NCBI GenBank assembly: GCA_025890175.1
Contig: JANPYM010000010.1
Coordinates: 1,580,427 to 1,644,426, forward strand
From: Ciborinia camelliae
Taxonomy: Eukaryota; Ascomycota; Leotiomycetes; Helotiales; Sclerotiniaceae
DNA length: 64,000 bases
Direction: 5' to 3'
The notes under the pieces are model-generated. The model was not told the origin of the DNA and did no database searches. It worked only from the letters and a program-made list of their open reading frames with translations. Position numbers and translations under genes: made by a program. Of the stretch, positions 12,738-25,159 are shown in pieces. Each line of letters begins with the position of its first letter. Positions within the stretch are counted from its first letter, which is position 1.

Positions 12738-13655
12738 GGGGGGAGACGAGGGTTATTTGAGGGATTGTCGAAGGTTATTAGGAGTCATGATTCTTAATAG
12801 TCCTCCGTATCTGTCTGAAGGGGTTGGATGTTAGGTCACGAGTTTTGTGATGGATTTGGGGCGATTGGAAAGTGGAATTTATGGTATGGGTTGGTGATAA
12901 GTTGCTAATCATTTCTCTTCTTTTTGTATGACGTTGAACTGCTGTTGATTGATCGTTGATCGCCACCGAAATGGTAATTACTAGTACATAAATCAATATC
13001 TCGACAGTTTGAAAAAAGTCTATCATCCTTTCCTCCTTTCCAAAGTAAACCCCTCAGCATCGAACTGCGCGATAATGCTGATAAACAGCCTTGGTTTGTC
13101 GATAAATAAACATGAATAAATACTTTCTATATTTTAGATAGGAGTGACCCAAATAAATATATGCTCAGGCTCACCGGGAGATCACCGGTGGTATTTCTTC
13201 ATTGCTCCCGGTGAGCATCTTACAGATTAAAGCTCACTGGGAGCTAGGCAAAATAGAAACGAAGCTCACCGGGAATATTTTTTTATGTATCAAATAGTCC
13301 GAGACCAACTCCCGGTGAGCTTTATAAGATAAAATAAAATCTTTGCTTAGTAAAAGATGACAGTTATAGATTGTGGGGAAGCCACATGGATGCATCGAAT
13401 GCTTCCTCGAGTAGCCTTGCTTTGACCCGTGCACCCATAACCTTAATCATATGCCAGCCTCGTCATGCCTTCCTTATTCGCGTCGCGTTTCCTCAAAAGT
13501 ACCTACCTTACCCATTCAAATGATGAATGAAGAAGAAGCATCAATTCATTGTAGAATTCGAGGTACGAAAAGGTAGAATGCGACGAACGGACTTGAGCAA
13601 ATAATGGCAGATCGTATGCTTTTATGTTTATGATACCCTACAAATTTTCTAAAAT
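12738..13655. other. Intergenic region upstream of APC1, carries the CTCCCGGTGAGC repeat cluster
   Basis: Promoter-side DNA of the APC1 gene. No coding signal is seen beyond a short minus-strand frame. Its striking content is the palindromic repeat cluster at 13169-13320, listed separately. Confidence 0.5.
13169..13320. repeat. Five alternating copies of a GCTCCCGGTGAGC motif
   Basis: Copies, some shortened by one or two bases, lie at 13169-13180 (reverse), 13204-13216 (forward), 13232-13244 (reverse, one mismatch), 13264-13274 (reverse) and 13309-13320 (forward). Neighbouring reverse/forward pairs can fold into 11-12 bp stems with loops of about 23 and 34 nt. The same motif recurs twice in tandem at 21059-21082, inside an intron. 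Confidence 0.75.
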
Positions 13656-16600
13656 ATGGCCTCGGTCAATTCTTTAGGTCTGCATCAACCTACAGGACTT
13701 CAATATGCTATTAGAGAAGGCTACCTGCCTGCAGATGCTGCCAGTGGCTCCTATAGCTGGTACAATGTTTGCGACAACGATACAGGCTCAGAAATCGATG
13801 ATGAACTGCTAGTCACACCAAGATGTGTAATTTGGTCGAGGGGAGGGGTTTTTCGAAAAAGCTACAATTTTGACCTCGAAAAAGAACCAATTACACAAGC
13901 ATTATTGACCTCGTTTCCCAGTGTCGGACCTTTACCATCCAAGAATGGAGTACCAAAGAACCGATGGAAGAGCTCGAATACAAAGGAAAAGGCAATTGTG
14001 GTGTTCTTAAAAACACAGGCGCATATATACTTTCTCTCTGGTACCAGCCATGTGATACATCTGCCATTCGAGGTAGAGTCTGCCACTGCAGCACCTATTG
14101 GTCTCATTATACAACGAAAGTTACGTCCGGATAATAATGTTGCAGCATCTCTCAAGTTTCCTCGAGTACCACCCAACTCATTTGTCTCATCCCAGCCTCA
14201 ACCATGGTCTGCGACAAGCTCAATCCAATCAACCTTTTCTACTGCGGATCTTGGTGCCCCTATGCAAATGCCAACCCAAGCGTCTACATTGAAAGACTTG
14301 TGGGAAACCCCTTCTGCGCAAAGTGACGCCAATTGGCCACGGTTATTTTCATTGTCAGATCCATTATCGGAGATGGGCTTAGTCGTTGCCCAGCCAGGCT
14401 TGTCTGATGGTCGAGGAAAACGAAGAAGCTCCGGCAAGATATCAACCTTGGATCCTGCGGAGGAACTTCTTCATGTCTCCCGGCCGAACGAATTCTCTGC
14501 CAAGGACTCAGAAAATCCCCTGGTACTAGCCATCACCTTGAATCGAGATACCAGCATGTATACTGTATGGAGGTTGGCTTATGTTGGGCAGGAAACGACC
14601 CCGAATGGGAAATCCCGAATTCCGAGCGGTGGGGCGTCGCGTCGACGAAGCTCATTTATGCCGACAGGAGCTACAACACCCGTTGGAAATAGCCAATCGA
14701 CCATGCGGGAAAGTTTTGGTGGAGTTGCTTCTGGATTCAAGAAGCCTGTTTGGGCAGAGGATGTGAAAAAAGACAAGAAAATCGATTTTGCCTCTACCCT
14801 TGATCCCGACTACGAAGGTGGTACTATCCCTAGACGAAGTTCTCGACGTGTGAGCTCAATGCTAGCAAGAGCAGATCTATCGGCTTCACACGAACGAAAT
14901 GCTTTTTCCGAACTAGCAACCGGTCATCAGCATAGTGCAGGTCGAGTTAGAGAGTCGTTAGGAAGCCAGCATACCAGAACGAGCATTGGAATGAATGGGC
15001 AAAGTTTTTCTCAGGCAACTCAGCTGAACCATAGCATTAACAGCCATCTTGAAGCACCAGTTGACGAACTTCTGGACCAACTTCGTGCTGGAGGCGATTT
15101 CGGTGGCTTCAATGATATGGGCCTCGATGATGAGGAATTCGATGCCCTTAGACAGGAAATCATCTTAACAAAAGTTTGCAGCGTCTCCGCCGAGCATAGT
15201 AATGTTCGGTATTCGAGTCAGCATATACCGGCCAAGAGCCAGTGCAAGATCTTCATACTGCCTGCACCGCCCTCAGCAGCTGATGATCAACAAGGCAATT
15301 CGATAGTCATATGCATCCTGGATTCTGATGAGAAAAGGCTTCTTGTGATGACACTTAATACAAAAGTTCACAGAAAGGCCCATTTCAACAACAACGAGGT
15401 GCCTCCAAATTCAGAGAAGGAGGTGACCTTGGTCAACTTGAAAGAAGTAATGAGGGCCCCAGGTGTTATCGATGCTTGCAAGTTTGACGATGGCGATATA
15501 TCTCGTATTCTAGTCCTTACCGAAACAGATGATGGTTTTGGAGAACTGAGTTTGCAGGCCCCATGGAGCATTCTTATGAAGGTTACTCTTCCACCAAACT
15601 TTGTCATACATAACACTCGAAACTTGAGCCACAACCAAAACCCACGTGAGAAAAGAGAGGGAGGGTTCAAAAGAGTACTAAGTCAAGGCCCTCGTGCTTT
15701 AAAAGGCCTGCGTAATCCACAGCCTCGAGGCCTTGTTGATTTAGTGGATGATGAAGGCAAAATGCATCAACTGCAAATACTCATGCAGCCTCGCAGTCCT
15801 TATGTGACCAAAATTCTTGAAGTATGCACGAAAGTCCTACCAGGTGCAAGTGGAGGCGAAGGAATGCTTGTTACGTGGTGGAATGCTATGAAATGGCTCA
15901 AACTCGAGTCTATTGATACTTCAGATGCGGAGTGGACGTCTCTGCTCATCGTTCTATTCTCGATGGTTTTCAGCTTTGGCTCAGCCAAACAACCCCAGAA
16001 GAAAGCACACACAAGAAGAAGATCACGCACGGCATTATTAAGATCGAACAGTGGTCGACAAGTGGATATGGACTCCTATGAAACCATGCTCAGTCATTTA
16101 GCTCCATATGGAAATCCTATGCCACCTTGGCTTAATAACGGTGGATGGAAGTGGCTCCTTGATGAAAAAGTTTCTAGAGTGTTTTCTTCTTCTGAATCTG
16201 AGGACTTTTTAATGACAACCAACAATAACGAAACCTTCGTCAAGAGACACGCTAATCTTGCACGAACGTTTTTCAATTCCAAATTAGGCCAGGAAGCTGT
16301 CACAGGCTATTTGCCGACAGCAACTAACAAGTCTCTTGAGCTTCGTCAAGCTGCTTTGGCTGACATTATTGCATCCTTGCATTTATTACGAGAAGAAAGA
16401 AAGCTTAACACAATGACTGCCGATTCTCTCGGTACTGGCGTACCTACTTTGACTCCGGTCCTAACTCAAATGGTTCGATGGCTCAGATGGGAGAGCTGGA
16501 TAGAATTCTATGAAACGGAGGAAGCTTCCTTAGTAGATGCACCCTATGATACCGGTAAGCTCTTCTAACCCTGTGTACAAAGTAGAAGTCGCTTATCATC

Positions 16601-19553
16601 TCTGTAGATCTCGTCCTCGCTTCTCAGATCGCTGAACCATTCGAATGTCCATCGATTTACACCTGGATTCAAGATTGCTTCCTAGCCCGAAGGTTGATGC
16701 CTTTCTTAACACTGCAAGATATAGTCACCGTCAGATCTACCATTCCTACCAGGGGGATCCGAGACCTTGAACGATGGCGTAGCTCAACACCAAGGACACT
16801 GCAACTTGCCCAGTTTTTTTCGTGCATGCAAGATGGTTGGTCTTCTGTGCAACTTGTAGAAGCACTGTCTGCTGCTAAGGTTGATAGCCTCTTTCTTGAG
16901 ACTCTGCCAGAAGCTATTCTTGCCCCTCTTCAAGAAGCAATTGTTGAATGTCAAAGCGAACCTCCAACGAAGTGGAGTCGAGAATTACTTGCCCTGGTGG
17001 GCCGTGAAGATGTTAGTATGCTACTAACGCCTGGCCGCTCATTTCGAAGTTTTCAGCCATCCTTATTAGTGAGTAAAAGATTACAATCATATCCACAAAT
17101 GCTAACACATACAGCCACCATCACACGAATCAAATCTGGAAGTTCATGCCATCTGCGCATCTACAACCGAGATTGAGACTACTGGAGCATTTGATGGCTC
17201 GGCTGAAGTAGATCGTCAAGCTATTACACGAGCAATATTCAAAGATGACAGAAGAATGAATGAAGCAATCAACATTCTGAACACCTTCAGACCGACAATT
17301 GCTCGTGTCAAACCCACACCTGATTGGACGGAATCAGAATTATTAGAAGCTCAAAAAGAGCACGCCCAAATGTTGGCTTATCGCACGTTGGCTATTCCCT
17401 CCGGCAGAGGATTACTCTATTATAGTGCTCGTATACCTCTCTTAACCCAAAGATTTGCTATTGGGGGTTTCAATTTAAGTTGCGTCATGAAGCCAAACAA
17501 TAATACAATTGGTGTTGACAAGAACGCTTTTACCGAAGAAAAGGTCTGTTGGGCATTCTTTCATGCAGGCGTTTCTGCAGGTCTTAGCATTTCTCGAGAT
17601 GCAAAGGGAATCGATACTTCATGGATTCTTTACAACAAGCCACTCCAAGAACTGAGCAATCGTCATGCAGGCTTCTTACTGGCACTTGGTCTCAACGGCC
17701 ATCTTAAATCCGTAGCAAAATGGGTTGCTTTCAGATATTTGACTCCAAAGCATACGATGACTTCGATTGGGCTACTTTTAGGATTGGCTGCATCATACAT
17801 AGGAACTATGGATTCATTGATTACTCGATTATTATCAGTCCATGTTACACGAATGCTCCCGCCTGGAGCAGCAGAGTTGAACCTTTCCCCACTTACCCAG
17901 ACCACCGGTATTATGGGCATCGGTTTGCTATATTGCAATACACAACATCGTCGGATGAGTGAAATTATGGTTTCTGAAATGGAGCACATTGACCAAGAAA
18001 TTGATGAAGAGCCTCTGAGAAACGAAGGCTATCGTCTTGCAGCAGGCTTTGCCCTCGGATTTATCAATCTTGGTAAGGGGTCTGATCTGAAAGGTCTTCA
18101 TGACATGCGTCTCACAGAAAGACTTATTGCGCTGGCTGCCGGAAGCAAGAAGGTTGACCTTGTTCATATTCTGGACAAATCTACAGCTGCTGCAATTATT
18201 TCTATTGCTCTCATATATATGAAATCGGAGAATCAGGTATTGGCGCGCAAGGTAGATGTACCAGACTCCGTTCTTCAATTCGACTACGTTCGACCGGACG
18301 CTTTCCTACTTCGAACACTTGCCCGACACTTAATCATGTGGAGTAAGATAGAGCCTTCACACAAATGGATTAAACAGAGCCTACCTACTCCCTACAAGAG
18401 TCGAAGTTCGTTACAACGTATCAAAACCTTAACATCAGCAGATCTCCCCTTTTACGATATACTAACTGGACTCTGCTTCAGCATTTCTCTAAGGTTCGCC
18501 GGTTCAGGAAATCTGACTGCGAGAGATGTACTACTGCATTATTTAGATGAATTCAGACGAATTTGTCAAATCGAAGCAGGCTCATTTGATCAAAAGTTGG
18601 CGAGAAGCACTGTTCGCAATTGTCAAGATTTGTTAGCACTTGGCGCAGCTACTGTCATGGCAGGTACAGGAGACATTTCCGTTTTTCGTAGACTTCGTTC
18701 GATGCATGGTCGTGATGACAGTGAGACACCTTATGGTAGTCATCTCGCTGCTCATTTGGCCATTGGTGCTTTATTCTTGGGGGGCGGAACATTCACATTC
18801 GGAACTTCAGACAAAGCAATCGCTGCATTGCTCGTGGCGTTTTACCCGATATTTCCATCAACTGTCCAAGACAACAAATCTCACTTGCAAGCCTTTCGTC
18901 ATTTCTGGGTCTTAGCAGCAGAACCTCGATGTCTCATTACGAGAGATATTGATACTGATCAACCTGTCCCGATACCTCTTCAAATTACGCTTCGTAATGG
19001 GGAAGAAGATCAACGCCATACACCTTGTCTCATTCCCGAAATTAGTCAGATCAAAACAGTGCGAACATGCAGTCCTGAATACTGGAACGTTGTTCTAGAT
19101 TTGGAGAGTAATAAAGCACATGTCGAAGCATTTAAATCAACACAAGTGTTATACGTTCGCAAACGTCCAGCTCATGATGCAAGCACCAACGCCTTTAAAG
19201 CTACCCTTCAAGCCCTAGACGAAGCCGATCAAACAGCCAATCAATCTCTTCAATGGCTCTTTGAACTCCCAGCTTTCGCAACCCTTACTAAAGCGGAAAG
19301 AGCATTGGTGCTGCCGCCCGATCATGGTGGACCAAGAGATATCAATGCAGGCACGGAACAAACATCTGTGGACTCTAGGTTGGTGCTTGAACATGCGACG
19401 CTGAATAGTGGGAATAAGGATAGATTACTGGGACTGAGATTGTTATTTGAGTGGGCTGATAAGGCGATGGAGGAGGGGAGAGAAATGAGGTGGATTAGAA
19501 AGGAGGTTGTGCAGAGATTGAGGTCGAGGGTTTGGGTTGGTGAGATGGAGTAG
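13656..19553 (+). CDS. apc1: Anaphase-promoting complex/cyclosome subunit 1 (APC1/BimE)
   Basis: The largest scaffold of the APC/C, the nuclear E3 ubiquitin ligase that drives mitotic exit. Three exons (13656-16554, 16608-17068, 17115-19553; introns 53 and 46 nt) join in phases 1 and 0 to 1932 residues, near the size of other fungal APC1/BimE proteins. The N-terminal ~750 residues contain beta-propeller-type segments (CVIWSRGGVFRKSYNF, YTVWRLAYVG) interrupted by low-complexity Ser/Arg-rich loops, which are likely phosphorylation sites. Helical regions follow. Exon 3 holds the proteasome/cyclosome repeats, alternating small-residue helices such as GLLLGLAASYIGTMD, GIMGIGLLYCNT and AAGFALGFINLG. 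The ATG at 13656 has no nearer competitor and leads at once into conserved-looking sequence. No break is seen. The assignment rests on the overall pattern and PC repeats, and I consider it firm. Confidence 0.93.
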
Positions 19554-20569
19554 ATGGATCTTGCTGACGTTTGGGAATCAATGAATTTATGTATTATAAT
19601 GAGTATATGACTTAAGCGTAAAGAGTCAAACGTTTGGCGGCATTACAAAAGCTTTTGGTGCGGCTAGATCAATACCATGTTGTGGGTTCAAAATCCAGCT
19701 GTGGCGGTTAGAATGATAGAGACAGAATATATATGCTGCTACCTATCAAATACTCAGTTGAAGTATGTACGAGTAAGTATGTTTGTGAGATTCAAAGAGT
19801 TGCGCGGATAGAGGGGAGAGTGTTCATTTGCTTCAAATCGATCCAAATCAAATCAAATAGATGGGTTATTAAGTGTAGAAGGAAAGTCTCAATAGTAACC
19901 TAAATAAAACATCTCCCCTCACTGGTCGCATTAATAGGAGATCAAATACTTGCTGATATAGATGAGGGCCTGGGTAAGTTCTCCTGAGAGAATATTTATT
20001 ATCCTTCATTTAACGGGTAGAATCACTTGTTTGTCGATGAAAAGGAATAATTTTCAAGCGCAGCCGAGGCGAGCTACTTCTATCAACGGGGGTCGGGTCG
20101 TATTTGGTTTATATATGTACGTACTTTCGGTGTTGGTGTTGGTGGTGATTTTTGTTGGTTGGTTGATTGGTTCTAGGTAGATTGGTTCTAGGTAATAGGC
20201 GACTAGGCTACATACATAGGTAGGTATCTTAAGTTAATGTCTTTGAATCGGAGAAGCTGGGAAGTTGGGGGGAGTTAAGGGGGGAGGGGAAGAGGCGAAG
20301 AGAGGGATTGTTGGAAAGGGATTATTGAAATATTAATTGCGACGTGGCGAAAAGGGAAAATGAAAATGAAAACAGAAATTGATTAAGAAAACACATTCTT
20401 TCTGGATTGCGGAAATTATTATGTAGGTTTGATCAATGCGTTGAGGCACAAAAGTTATGACCCCTTTCCACATTCGTTTACATAGTACCTTGCCTAGACT
20501 ATGTAGTCCGAAAAACCCAAACCGATAACCTAGTACCAATCCAACCAAACACCAATACCAACCCACTCA
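19554..20569. other. Intergenic region between convergent APC1 and ankyrin genes
   Basis: Three-prime flanks of two converging genes. I see TAGGTAGG-type short repeats near 20176-20226 and G-rich tracts, but no gene. Confidence 0.5.
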
Positions 20570-21323
20570 CTACAACATCGCCTTTCCTCTCCCTGGCGCC
20601 TCTTCAAACTTCTTCGACCATTTCTCTTCTTGCTTGAATAGTTCTACAGCTTTCATCGCGCTTGGAGAGCCATGCTCTGGATCTGCGTTGCCTTCGAGTA
20701 ATGCCTGTATGTATTTATGTTAATCTGGAGCTGGATTTCCTCACCAAGCTGTAAAAATCGTGGAAGTGGGATAGGAGACGTCTACGTACCTCGACAACTT
20801 CAGTCTCTCCTTTGAATACAGCACCTGCTAGTGGAGATTGTCCTCGATCGTTTAATGAGTTGGGATTGGCTCCATGTTGTAGGAGAAGTCGAACGAGGGG
20901 TGCGTGCCCGTGATAGGCGGCTAGCATTATCTATTTGGTAATATATTAGAAAATGTGTTGTGCGTCAATCTATCAAATATTGACCTATGAAAAGACATCC
21001 TCATGAAGAGATGGAGGGGTAGAGGGGAAGAGGGGTAACACGTGATGAGGAGTAAAAAGCTCCCGGTGAACTCCCGGTGAGCCTTGACATAGCTCATCGC
21101 AAAAACAATTTCAATGGCTTTAATGTAAGAAGCAGAACATATAACATACAAGACTATCACCCTTTTCATTCGTCATATTAGCCGGTAATCCAGCAGGTAA
21201 AGCTTGTTCGAAAATCTCGACATTGCCATTTCGAGCTGCGTCGTACATTTTGGTCGCGAAGGCTATAGCTTCTGGTGGGAGTGAGGCGACTGTTGCGCCA
21301 TTTGAGGGGTTTGGGTTGGACAT
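20570..21323 (-). CDS. Small ankyrin-repeat protein
   Basis: Ankyrin repeats mediate protein binding; the partner is unknown. Exons 21323-21150, 20930-20790 and 20704-20570 splice in phase 0 to 149 residues; introns are 219 and 85 nt. An ankyrin pattern is clear across exons 1-2: AARNGNVEIFEQAL, then IMLAAYHGHAPLVRLLLQHGANPN, here seen as MLAAYHGHAPLVRLL plus LQHGANPNSLNDRGQSPL, then AVFKGETEVVE and ALLEGNADPE. The tail is a charged helix (FKQEEKWSKKFEEAPGRG). It is shorter than, but laid out like, small fungal ankyrin proteins of the Yar1 kind; I do not claim orthology. Its first intron carries two tandem CTCCCGGTGA motifs. It is divergent from the hydratase gene at 21644, sharing about 320 bp of promoter. 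Confidence 0.87.
21059..21082 (+). repeat. Two tandem CTCCCGGTGA motifs inside an ankyrin-gene intron
   Basis: GCTCCCGGTGAA and CTCCCGGTGAGC lie head to tail within intron 1 of the ankyrin gene. They match the cluster at 13169-13320, about 7.8 kb away. Confidence 0.7.
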
Positions 21324-21643
21324 TTGGAAATGGAAATGGAAATAAGGGAGTGTTGATTTGAAGATAAGATGATGGGAAGTGTGTTCTAGCTAGAGTTTTG
21401 GTGTTTGGATAGTTATGGTACTTTGTGGTAGTAAGATCTGGTTGGTGGCTGAAGATTATTATTAATCTTGAGGTTCTGGATGGTTTGGATTAGAGATGCG
21501 GGCGGTTATGATGACATCGCTAAATTTGGACTGCGTTAACCTCGGAAGCATCCTTCCGCTAGTACCCGTTGACACCCGCAATACAAACTTTCTTGTCCCG
21601 CATCACATCCTCAACTAGATTCCACAACCCACCAACCTCAAAA
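21324..21643. promoter_or_regulatory. Shared divergent promoter region (ankyrin gene / hydratase gene)
   Basis: The start codons at 21323 (minus) and 21644 (plus) are about 320 bp apart, so both genes must draw their core promoters from this stretch. I see no clear TATA box. The sense-side leader is C-rich (CACCAACCTCAAAA before the ATG). Confidence 0.5.
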
Positions 21644-22703
21644 ATGCGACCACTACTTCGTCTCTCCCCTCAATTCACCCAATTTACCCTCCCCAAAATT
21701 CTCACTCCCCGTCTCTACTCAACCGCCACTTCCGGCCGTCCTCAATTTATCTCCTCCTTCCAAATCCCCACCTCGCATTCCAACGGCTCCATCCGCGTTC
21801 TATCGCTCTGTCGGCCCGAAGCTCGTAATGCTATTAATATACAATTACTGCAAGAATTGCGCGCGCATGTAGATGATATTGCGGCGGAATATGATGCGGA
21901 TGGAAATGAAGTTAGGAAGGTTAGACCTAAGGGAGAGGATGGACCGACTAGGGCTTTGATTATTACTAGTGAGGTTGATGGGGTATTTTGCGCAGGGGCG
22001 GATTTGAAGGAGAGGGCTACTTTTACGCCTGAGATGTATGTTTTCCCCTTATATCTATCCGATGCTTTAGATGCAATACAGAATAAATATGAAAGAGAAA
22101 CTAATAAAACCCAAAAACAGGACCCAAACATTCCTCCACAATCTCCGCACGACATTTACCAAACTTTCTAATCTTCCAATCCCAACAATCTCAGCCATTT
22201 CCTCGATTGCTCTCGGCGGAGGTCTCGAATTGGCTCTTTGTACACACATGCGGGTTCTTGCATCCACGGCCGTAGTAGGGTTACCCGAAACCCGACTTGG
22301 TATAATTCCGGGTGCTGGGGGAACATATCGACTCCCCGGCTTAATAGGAGGTGACCGTGCACGGGATTTGATATTGACAGGGAGAAGAGTAAGTGGGGCG
22401 GAAGCTTATTTCATGGGGCTTGCGAATAGATTGGTAGAGGTCAAGGAGGATGAGGGGGAAGGAAAAGAAAAGGGAGATTTGATGAAGAGGGCTAAAGAGG
22501 CGGTTTTGAGGGAGGCGGTTATTCTTGCAGGGACGATTTGTGAGGGTGGCCCGGTGGCGACAAGGAGTGCGTTGATGGCTGTGGGGTGGGCGAGAGAGGA
22601 TGTTGAAAATGATATGTATGGGAGGGTGGTGGGGACTGAGGATAGGGATGAGGCGTTGGTTGCTTTTAGGGAGAAGCGAAAACCTGTTTTTAAGGGGAGA
22701 TGA
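21644..22703 (+). CDS. Mitochondrial enoyl-CoA hydratase/isomerase family protein, probable methylglutaconyl-CoA hydratase
   Basis: Crotonase-fold enzyme, likely acting in leucine breakdown (3-methylglutaconyl-CoA to HMG-CoA). Exons 21644-22035 and 22121-22703 (85-nt intron, GTATGT...CAG, phase 2) give 324 residues, about the size of AUH proteins including a presequence. The ATG at 21644 (context AAAAATGCG) starts a basic, Ser/Thr-rich stretch (MRPLLRLSPQ ... RLYSTA) fitting a mitochondrial targeting signal; no ATG precedes it in frame. Family motifs: LCRPEARNAI, FCAGADLKER (oxyanion hole), ALGGGLELAL, and GLPETRLGIIPGAGGTYRL with the catalytic Glu region, followed by GDRARDLILTGRR. An insertion of about 20 charged residues (KEDEGEGKEKGD) sits after NRLVEV. 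No break is seen. The AUH assignment over generic enoyl-CoA hydratase is inferred from PETRLGIIPGAGG. Confidence 0.9.
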
Positions 22704-23846
22704 GGATCGATTGGTTTATTATATGGATTACGATCGGATTAGGGGGTTCATTGCAGGATTGGGCGTTTTTAGCGACGAATGGGATTATTCGAAGAATGGA
22801 TGGATTATAATGACAACGCAATTACACATCATGAGATTCGAGTACCTAGTTCACAACCTATAGAGATGGTGTATTTTGGCAGAGATTTCAGTTACAATTC
22901 TGATGCAGTATTCAAGTCAAGTCAATGTCCCGGTCTGGTTTACATGTCCATAAACTTCACAGATATCCATACTTCTGGGATACCAAACATTAAATGGAGG
23001 TTTAAATCATATGTTCAACTTTCTTCGCCATAAGACTGTCTATCTTCCAATCTAAATGGTAGGATGGTAACCCCTGAAAAATTCTAACAACAGATTAAGA
23101 GAATGTATTCATATTAATATTGACATTAATATCGCAATCACAACCACACTCACTACCTACGTAGGTACCTAGATAATTCCTATTATCTCATCTCTCCTAG
23201 GTTTCATCCATACCATGCCTACTCATTTCATGACTTTTTTCTCGATGGAAATTAATCGATGAATTTATAAATTTATATAGAGAGTCTTTTAGATTATTAG
23301 ACAAAAGAATTCTTCTTGTTTTATATCTCAAGAGTTAAGAATTGTGGAGTGGAGATCTGGTAGATAAATTTAAAGTTTTAAACTTCTAAATAGATTAAAT
23401 CTTTTATATACATTCAAACTTTCCAATGAGGTAACTTGTTTCATGTAAATTAAATTTTTGAAGTATCTTAGGAAATGTCCACAATAACTTCTTAACAGTT
23501 TTCAATTGGAGAAGAAAATGTTTTGTTGAAATAGTTGAGAGGGGGGAGGGCTAGTATATTGATGGTTATGTCCTGTGTGTTTAGTGGTGTGTTTATGTAA
23601 TTATGTGTGAATTCTATATACAGTGAACTGCCTGCTTGCACAAAGTAAAGAAGATACAAAAATATGTATATGTTTTTCCTCATTAGAAGACTAAACAATA
23701 AAAATTATATACAAATTTCATATCCCAAATGGTGACCGATGTGCAATGAGTCTGATTTCTCAAGAGTCGTGCTGTCAATTGAAATGTTCTCGCGCTCTCA
23801 CGTTAAGAGGAGGTAGAGATGTGAAAGAAAATAGAAAGAAAAAAGT
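22704..23846. other. Intergenic region between convergent hydratase and GH43 genes
   Basis: AT-rich 3' flanks of converging genes. Only short unsupported frames occur. A CTACGTAGGTACCTAG-type palindromic motif lies near 23157-23172. Confidence 0.5.
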
Positions 23847-25159
23847 TTAGACAACAGGCCATCCGTTGCTGAATGTAAGATAATTGTATCCAAACTGATA
23901 GTTGGAATCCGCCAACCCGATGGTTGGGTTTGCGTAGTGGTAGTAGAGGATTGGTCCGGAGGATGAGAGATACACACCCCTATTTTTTTCAACGTTAGCT
24001 TGTATATTCTTCTTGTTCTCGATCCTCGTACACCATCCAATCCCAATCTAGTGAAGAAAGAAAGGGATGGAAAATGTTCAAAGGTCTTATGTCATTGAGG
24101 GAGGGGAAGAAATTGAATGAAATAAACATACTGTCCACCCGGTCCATAAACATTCCCGTGACTAGCCAACAAAGTGGACCCGCCACCCTCGGAACAAGCC
24201 TTCCCATCCTTATCCACGAATCCTCCCGTTGGACTCGTACTCCTGCACATGATGATTTTATATTCTGCCCCGGCAGCAGGTTTGGTTGTGGTGTAGCCGC
24301 AACAGATTCCATTGGAGATGAGCAGGTAATAGAAGCCGGAATAGTGGAACATGTATGCGCCTTCGAGGGCGTGGTTGCCACTGGGTTGGTAGGCGAGATT
24401 GTAGGCGGGACCGGCTTTGGTGGGGGGTGCGTTCATGGCTACTTGGTAGATGCCGTTCCAAAACGACCCGAAGTTTAGGCTGTGAGGGGGGGAGGTTAGT
24501 TCGGTGTTGGGACTTGGGAGTTCCGGGGAGCGGGGTGGAAAGGGGAGAACGGGGAAGTAGTGGGCACACGAACTAATAGGTACTGCCAACAGCAATCAGA
24601 TTGGGATCGATAGCATTGTATGCCTTGCTACTGGTTGAGGAAACACCAATATGTCCGAGATCTGTCCATGAACCTGGTTCCATGGTAGAAGAGGTGGCGA
24701 CTCCGATTGCTGAGTTTTGGGTACCGAATGTGGAGATGGCATAGTACATGAAGTAGGTTGAGCCTATGAGATGAACATCGGGTGCCTATGAGTTCTTTAG
24801 CATATCCCTTTCCAAGAATTTTCTACACTTCTGACAATTGATGAATAGAAAGACTAAGTTAAGGAGTTAAAGAAAAGAAGCAAACGAACCCAAAGATCAG
24901 TGTTCCCAGCCAAATTAATCTTGCTTCCACCCGGTAAAGCATCACCCTTATAATCCCAAGGACCATTCAAAGACGCCGACTTCCAAATTCCAATCCCTTT
25001 TCCAGTATTAAATAGAAACCAAGTGCCATCACTTGAACGTTGAATCAAAGATGGATCATGAGCAAAACAACCGTTCTTACCAGCACAAACAACTGGATCG
25101 GAATATGCAGCTACGAGGCTGAAGAGCCCGAGCAGTGGGAGAAGGATGCGAGAAAACAT
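23847..25159 (-). CDS. Secreted GH43 endo-1,5-alpha-L-arabinanase
   Basis: Hydrolyses alpha-1,5-arabinan side chains of pectin outside the cell. Exons 25159-24890, 24785-24574, 24479-24132 and 23979-23847 splice in frame (phases 0, 2, 2) to 320 residues, the normal size for fungal GH43 arabinanases. I chose the ATG at 25159 because it starts the signal peptide ([18 protein letters not shown]); an upstream in-frame ATG at 25189 only adds ten residues. Five-bladed propeller landmarks: [10 protein letters not shown] (general base Asp), [11 protein letters not shown] across intron 1, AIDPNLI (pKa-modulating Asp), [21 protein letters not shown] (general acid Glu) and LYYHYANPT near the end. All three acidic residues are present. 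Introns 1 and 2 (104 and 94 nt) both begin with the rare donor GTTCGT. Confidence 0.93.

Noticed and set aside
19640..19712. tRNA-like segment with GGTTCAAAATCC
   Set aside because: The B-box has an extra base, and no acceptor stem or cloverleaf can be drawn.
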